Shown here in pieces: positions 60,313-64,000 of a stretch of 64,000 nucleotides of DNA; position 1 is the stretch's first letter, and each line of letters begins with the position of its first letter. A program made the position numbers and the translations under genes. Under the pieces are notes generated by a model. It did not search any database, was not told the origin of the DNA, and saw only the letters and a program-made list of their open reading frames with translations. The stretch is from contig NZ_JACHML010000001.1 in assembly GCF_014208045.1 (NCBI RefSeq), forward strand, positions 1,302,001 through 1,366,000. Direction: 5' to 3'. This stretch comes from Microbacterium thalassium. Its GTDB lineage: Bacteria; Actinomycetota; Actinomycetes; Actinomycetales; Microbacteriaceae.

Positions 60313-62022
60313 TCAGACCGCTGAGGCCGGGATGTCGGTGGCCTGGTCGGCGGGCGTGCCGGGGGTCTGGGCGTCGGGGGCGGCGTACACGAGCTCACCC
60401 TCGACGAAGGTCTGCAGGACGCGGGTCGTCCCGATCTGATCGGCGGGGCCCGCGAACGGGTCGCGGTCGAGGACGGCGAGGTCGGCGTACTTGCCGACCT
60501 CGATCGTCCCGGCGACGTCGTCGAGGTGGTTCACCCACGCCGAGCCGGCGGTGTACGCCGTCAGCGACGTGCCGAGGTCGATCGCCTGCTCGGGGAGGAA
60601 CGCGTCGTACTCGCCCTCCTCGTGGCCGGGGGCGGACTTGCGGTTCACCGCGACATGGATCGCCGCGAGCGGGTCGGGCGAGGTCACCGACCAGTCCGAA
60701 CCCGCGGCGAGCACCGCGCCGCTGCGCAGCAGGTCGCCGAACGGGTACTGCCAGGCGGTGCGCTCCCTGCCGAGGAACGGGATCGTCAGATCGACCATCT
60801 GGGGCTCGTAGGCCGCCCACAGCGACTGCATGTTCGCGGCGACGCCGAGTTCGCGGAAGCGCGGGATGTCCTCGGGGTGGATGACCTGGATGTGCGAGAT
60901 GTGGTGGCGGTTGTCGCCGTGGCCGTTGCGGGCGATCGCGTGCTCGACGGCGTCCAGGCACTCGCGGACGGCGCGGTCGCCGATCGCGTGGAAGTGCACC
61001 TGGAAGCCCGCCGCGTCCAGCTGCGCGACGGCCTCGTTCAGAATCTCGGGCGGCACGAACGAGATGCCGGAGTTGTCGGTGCGGTGGCCGTGGCCGTCGC
61101 AGTAGGGCTCGAGCATCGACGCGGTGAAGTTCTCGGGCACGCCGTCCTGCATGATCTTGATGCTCGTGGCGGCGAAGCGGCCGGCCTGGAGCTTCTCGCG
61201 CTTGGCGATGAGGTCGGGGATCTGCTCGAGCCCCGCGTTGCGGTCCCACCACAGCGCGCCGACGACGCGGGCGGTGAGGTCGCCGTCGGCGACCGCCTTC
61301 ATGTAGGCGTCGGCGGGGTCGCCGGCGTCGCCGTAGGTCCCGACGATGGCGTCCTGCCAGCCGGTGATGCCGAGCGAGTGGAGGCGGCGCTGGGCGAGCA
61401 GCAGCGCCTCGGTCAGACGTTCGAGGGGTTCTTCGGGCAGGTGGCGGTTGACCAGCCCCATGGCGCCTTCGTGCAGCGTTCCCGTGGGGTTGCCGTCGGC
61501 GTCTCGCTCGATGCGGCCGTCGGCGGGGTCGGGGGTGTGCTTGTCGATGCCCGCGAGGCGGAGCGCGGCCGAGTTGACCCACGCGCCGTGCCCGTCGCGG
61601 TTGGGGAGGAACGCGGGCCGGTCGGGCACGACGGTGTCGAGGGCGGATGCCGTGGGCGTCCCGCCCGGGAAGGCGGCCATCCCCCACCCGCCGCCGAGCA
61701 CCCACTCGTCGTCGGGGTGCGCGGCGGAGTACTCCGCGATCGCGGCGAGGTACTGCTCGGCGGTGTGGAGTTCCGAGAGGTCGCAGCGCAGCATGTCGAG
61801 TCCGCCCCACACCGGGTGGACGTGCGCGTCCTGGAAGCCGGGGATCAGCATCCGCCCCGCCAGGTCGATGACTTCGGTGTCCGGTCCGAGGAGGTCGCTG
61901 ACCCGGTCGCTGCCGAGCGCGACGATGCGGCCGTTCTTCACCGCGACGAAGCTGGTGCGCGAGCGCACCGTGTTCGCGGTGAAGACGGGACCGCCGGTGA
62001 AGACGAGGTCGGCGTAGGACAT
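60313..62022 (-). CDS. Amidohydrolase, YtcJ-like
   Basis: A 569-residue metal-dependent hydrolase of the amidohydrolase_3 group. The first metal site is GFQDAHVHPVWGG; further sites lie in VHFHAIGDRAVR, HHISHIQVI and LAAGSDWSVTSPDPL. It has no signal peptide. Related proteins hydrolyse N-acyl or cyclic amides, but specificity is unknown. It follows the PotC-like permease with a strong palindrome between, and precedes the FAD oxidoreductase by 38 bases. Confidence 0.9.
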   Translation of the reverse strand: MSYADLVFTGGPVFTANTVRSRTSFVAVKNGRIVALGSDRVSDLLGPDTEVIDLAGRMLIPGFQDAHVHPVWGGLDMLRCDLSELHTAEQYLAAIAEYSAAHPDDEWVLGGGWGMAAFPGGTPTASALDTVVPDRPAFLPNRDGHGAWVNSAALRLAGIDKHTPDPADGRIERDADGNPTGTLHEGAMGLVNRHLPEEPLERLTEALLLAQRRLHSLGITGWQDAIVGTYGDAGDPADAYMKAVADGDLTARVVGALWWDRNAGLEQIPDLIAKREKLQAGRFAATSIKIMQDGVPENFTASMLEPYCDGHGHRTDNSGISFVPPEILNEAVAQLDAAGFQVHFHAIGDRAVRECLDAVEHAIARNGHGDNRHHISHIQVIHPEDIPRFRELGVAANMQSLWAAYEPQMVDLTIPFLGRERTAWQYPFGDLLRSGAVLAAGSDWSVTSPDPLAAIHVAVNRKSAPGHEEGEYDAFLPEQAIDLGTSLTAYTAGSAWVNHLDDVAGTIEVGKYADLAVLDRDPFAGPADQIGTTRVLQTFVEGELVYAAPDAQTPGTPADQATDIPASAV

Positions 62023-62062
62023 GGGCGGAACTCCTTGTTGCTGGTGTGGAACGAGCGACGAG

Positions 62063-62155
62063 CGCTTCGTCCCCTGGGTTTCGCTCCTCGCTCAGCGACC
62101 GGGGTCCGCCGGGCGTCGGGGCCCGGTCGCTGAGCGAGTGCAGCGAGACGAAGCG
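62063..62155. repeat. Large palindrome of the GGTCGCTGAGCGAG type
   Basis: An exact 17-base stem, CTCGCTCAGCGACCGGG (62087-62103) with its complement at 62122-62138, is embedded in a wider imperfect palindrome ending in CGCTTCGTC/GACGAAGCG. I know similar CTGAGCGAG...GACGAAG intergenic repeats from other actinobacteria. It may terminate the permease transcript. Confidence 0.75.
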
Positions 62156-62162
62156 GGGCGGA

Positions 62163-63077
62163 TCAGCCGCCCGCCATGGTGCGCGCGATGTCGGTGGCCG
62201 AGTCGCCCGCGCGCTTGAGGACGAGCGCGACGACCGCGAGCGCGATGAGCGTCAGCACCAGCATGATCGTCGACACGGCGGCGATCTCGGGTCGCATGCC
62301 CGAGCGCACGGCGCTGAGGACGTACACCGGCCACGGGGTGGTTCCCGAGACCTGCACGAACGACGCGATGATCGTGTTGTCGAGGCCCAGCGTGAACGCC
62401 AGCAGGAAGCCCGCGAGCACCGCCGGCATCGCCAGCGGCAGCGTGATCTTCATGAACGTCGCCAGAGGCTTGGCGTACAGGTCGCCCGAGGCCTCCTCGA
62501 GGTTCGCATCCTGGCCGACCAGGCGCGCCCGGACGATGTACGACACGACCGCGGTGGCGAACAGCGACGAGCCGATCGACAGTCGCACGATGCCGTCGTC
62601 GAACATGCTCAGCCCCAGGTCCTGACCGAGGAACACCATCCAGGGCAGCAGCGCCACGGCGTCGACGATCTCGGGGGTGACCGAGGTGAACAGCAGCAGG
62701 CCGAGGAACCACCACGTCCACTTGCCGGGATGCCGCGCCATCGCGATGCCCGCGAGCGTCCCGAGAGCCGTGGCGATGATCGCCGCGATGAACGCGGTGA
62801 TGAGCGACACCCGCACGGCGTTCTGGATCGCGGGCTTCTCGAGGATCGTCAGGAACGCGTCGAATCCGAAGCCGTCCCACGAGATGAGCAGTCGGCCCGT
62901 GTTGAACGAGTAGATGACGATCACGATGATCGGCGCGAACAGGAAGAGCAGCACGAGGATGCCCCATATGTTCAGCGCGATGTCCGACCACGACCTGGGG
63001 GAGCGGGCTCGCCGCACCTTGGCGCCGGTCTCGGGCTCGTCGAGGCGCGCGATGGCCTCGGTCTTCGTCATGGTCAC
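62163..63077 (-). CDS. ABC transporter permease, spermidine/putrescine PotC type
   Basis: A 304-residue permease with six membrane segments (NIWGILVLLFLFAPIIVIVIYSFN, then five more). The EAA loop reads LEEASGDLYAKPLATFMKITLPLAMPAVL, and the segment TLGLDNTIIASFVQVSGTTPWPVYV is characteristic of PotC. GTG at 63077 is preferred to ATG at 63071: it overlaps the PotB-like stop as GTGA and has GGAGG 7 bases upstream. Confidence 0.9.
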   Translation of the reverse strand: MTMTKTEAIARLDEPETGAKVRRARSPRSWSDIALNIWGILVLLFLFAPIIVIVIYSFNTGRLLISWDGFGFDAFLTILEKPAIQNAVRVSLITAFIAAIIATALGTLAGIAMARHPGKWTWWFLGLLLFTSVTPEIVDAVALLPWMVFLGQDLGLSMFDDGIVRLSIGSSLFATAVVSYIVRARLVGQDANLEEASGDLYAKPLATFMKITLPLAMPAVLAGFLLAFTLGLDNTIIASFVQVSGTTPWPVYVLSAVRSGMRPEIAAVSTIMLVLTLIALAVVALVLKRAGDSATDIARTMAGG

Positions 63078-64000
63078 GACGACACCTCCGAGGGGGTCTT
63101 GGCGGCTGCTGCGGCGGCATCCGTCTCGGCCGCGTCGGCCGGTCCCAGGACCAGGCGGTTCCGCATGCGGAACGGCAGGGCGATGAGGTAGATGATGAAG
63201 CCGCACACCGCGATCGTCAGCGTGATGATGAGCATCAGGACGACGGCCATGGCCGAGCCGAGGGCCCAGTTCTGCGCCGTCTGGAACTGCGCGGCCACGA
63301 GCTGGCCGACCATGTTGCCCTTCGCGCCGCCGAGGACCGTCGCGGTGATGTAGTCGCCCATGAGGGGGATGAACACCAGCAGGACGCCGGCGATGATGCC
63401 GGGCTGCGACAGGGGGAGGGTGACGCGGAAGAACGTCGTGATCTTGCCCGCGCCGAGGTCCTTCGACGCCTCGCGCAGAGCGGGCCCGACGCGGTCGAAC
63501 GCGACGAACAGCGGCAGGATCATGAGCGGCAGGTAGTTGTACACGACGCCGAGGAGCACGGCCTCGCGCGTGTAGAGCAGCTCGATCGGGCCGCCGAGGA
63601 CCGGCGAGAGGAACTGCGACACCGCGCCCTCGGGCGAGAGGATGATCTGCCAGCCGATGGTGCGGACCAGGAAGTTGGTCCAGAACGGCACCAGCACGAG
63701 CGCGATGAGGAGGCCGCGGCGCTCGGGGCGCACCTTGAACGCCATCCAGTACGCGACCGGGGCGCCCACCAGGAAGCACAGCACGGTGCCGCCGATGCCC
63801 ACCCACAGCGTGTTCTGGAAGGTGGTGAAGAACGTCGGCGACATCGCCTCGATGTACCGGTCGAACGACAGGATGTCGGTGGCGTGCGTGCCGAAGATCC
63901 CCGGCTTGTACCCGAAGCTGAAGTAGACGACCAACAGCACCGGGGCGACGAAGAAGAGCAGGAGCCACGCCCACGCGGGGATCGCGAGCGCGGCTCCTGC
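63074..64000 (-). CDS. ABC transporter permease, spermidine/putrescine PotB type, 5' end cut by window edge
   Basis: About 308 residues are visible; the reading frame stays open to the right edge (AIPAWAWLLLFFVAPV before the first in-window GTG), so the start is outside. Family features are LVPFWTNFLVRTIGWQIIL, the EAA loop ALREASKDLGAGKITTFFRVTLPLSQPGI and FIPLMGDYITATVLGG. It pairs with the overlapping PotC-like gene. The ATPase (PotA) and binding protein (PotD) are expected just beyond the edge. Confidence 0.92.
   Translation of the reverse strand, partial: AGAALAIPAWAWLLLFFVAPVLLVVYFSFGYKPGIFGTHATDILSFDRYIEAMSPTFFTTFQNTLWVGIGGTVLCFLVGAPVAYWMAFKVRPERRGLLIALVLVPFWTNFLVRTIGWQIILSPEGAVSQFLSPVLGGPIELLYTREAVLLGVVYNYLPLMILPLFVAFDRVGPALREASKDLGAGKITTFFRVTLPLSQPGIIAGVLLVFIPLMGDYITATVLGGAKGNMVGQLVAAQFQTAQNWALGSAMAVVLMLIITLTIAVCGFIIYLIALPFRMRNRLVLGPADAAETDAAAAAAKTPSEVSS

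Overview
This window is a chromosomal segment of a high-GC Gram-positive actinobacterium, most likely Microbacterium or a close member of the Microbacteriaceae. The evidence is the GC-rich codon use, many ATGA/GTGA gene overlaps, many apparently leaderless genes, F420-type luciferase-fold oxidoreductases and the very frequent word GGATGCC/GGCATCC. I see no rRNA, tRNA, CRISPR array, insertion sequence or prophage.

Region 1 (1-26.7 kb) is a plant cell-wall utilisation locus aimed at the rhamnogalacturonan-I part of pectin. A 2113-residue secreted enzyme (17433-23774) joins an SGNH rhamnogalacturonan acetylesterase to a PL11 rhamnogalacturonan lyase. An ABC importer (binding lipoprotein plus two permeases) with a YesL-type membrane protein would take up the oligosaccharides. 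GH42, GH51, GH27 and GH43-like glycosidases and a cytoplasmic SGNH esterase would trim them. Gfo/Idh oxidoreductases, a DUF993 protein, a TIM-barrel isomerase, a PmoA-like protein and a cupin protein lie around these. A LacI regulator (15938-16960) sits in the middle, and LacI-type palindromes stand in front of most transcription units, so the block looks like one regulon. The gene set resembles the Bacillus subtilis yes locus, although no GH105 hydrolase is present here.

Region 2 (26.8-30.4 kb) is a phnD-phnC-phnE-phnE importer for phosphonate, phosphite or a similar oxyanion, with no C-P lyase genes beside it. Region 3 (30.5-43.6 kb) is mostly housekeeping: a HAD phosphatase, phosphoglucomutase, a flavodoxin, prephenate dehydratase, two luciferase-fold oxidoreductases, DNA photolyase, a patatin-like hydrolase, a small alarmone synthetase, a cation/proton antiporter and a glutamine-amidotransferase-like protein.

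Region 4 (43.7-49.0 kb) is the least ordinary part: an ECF-type sigma factor, a 156-residue protein, a cytoplasmic subtilisin-like protease with five perfect PFGRT repeats, and a TPR-CHAT (caspase-like) protein. It looks like a two-protease signalling or conflict module. Region 5 (49.2-51.5 kb) holds an orphan LysR-type effector domain, a DUF1304 membrane protein, a thermonuclease and a hexapeptide-repeat protein.

Region 6 (51.8-64.0 kb) looks like polyamine/amine catabolism and uptake: a class III aminotransferase, methylmalonate-semialdehyde-type dehydrogenase, PucR regulator, DmpA-type P1 peptidase, cupin, PuuB-like FAD oxidoreductase, YtcJ-like amidohydrolase and PotC/PotB-like permeases. 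The last permease runs off the right edge, and the first gene of the window runs off the left edge.
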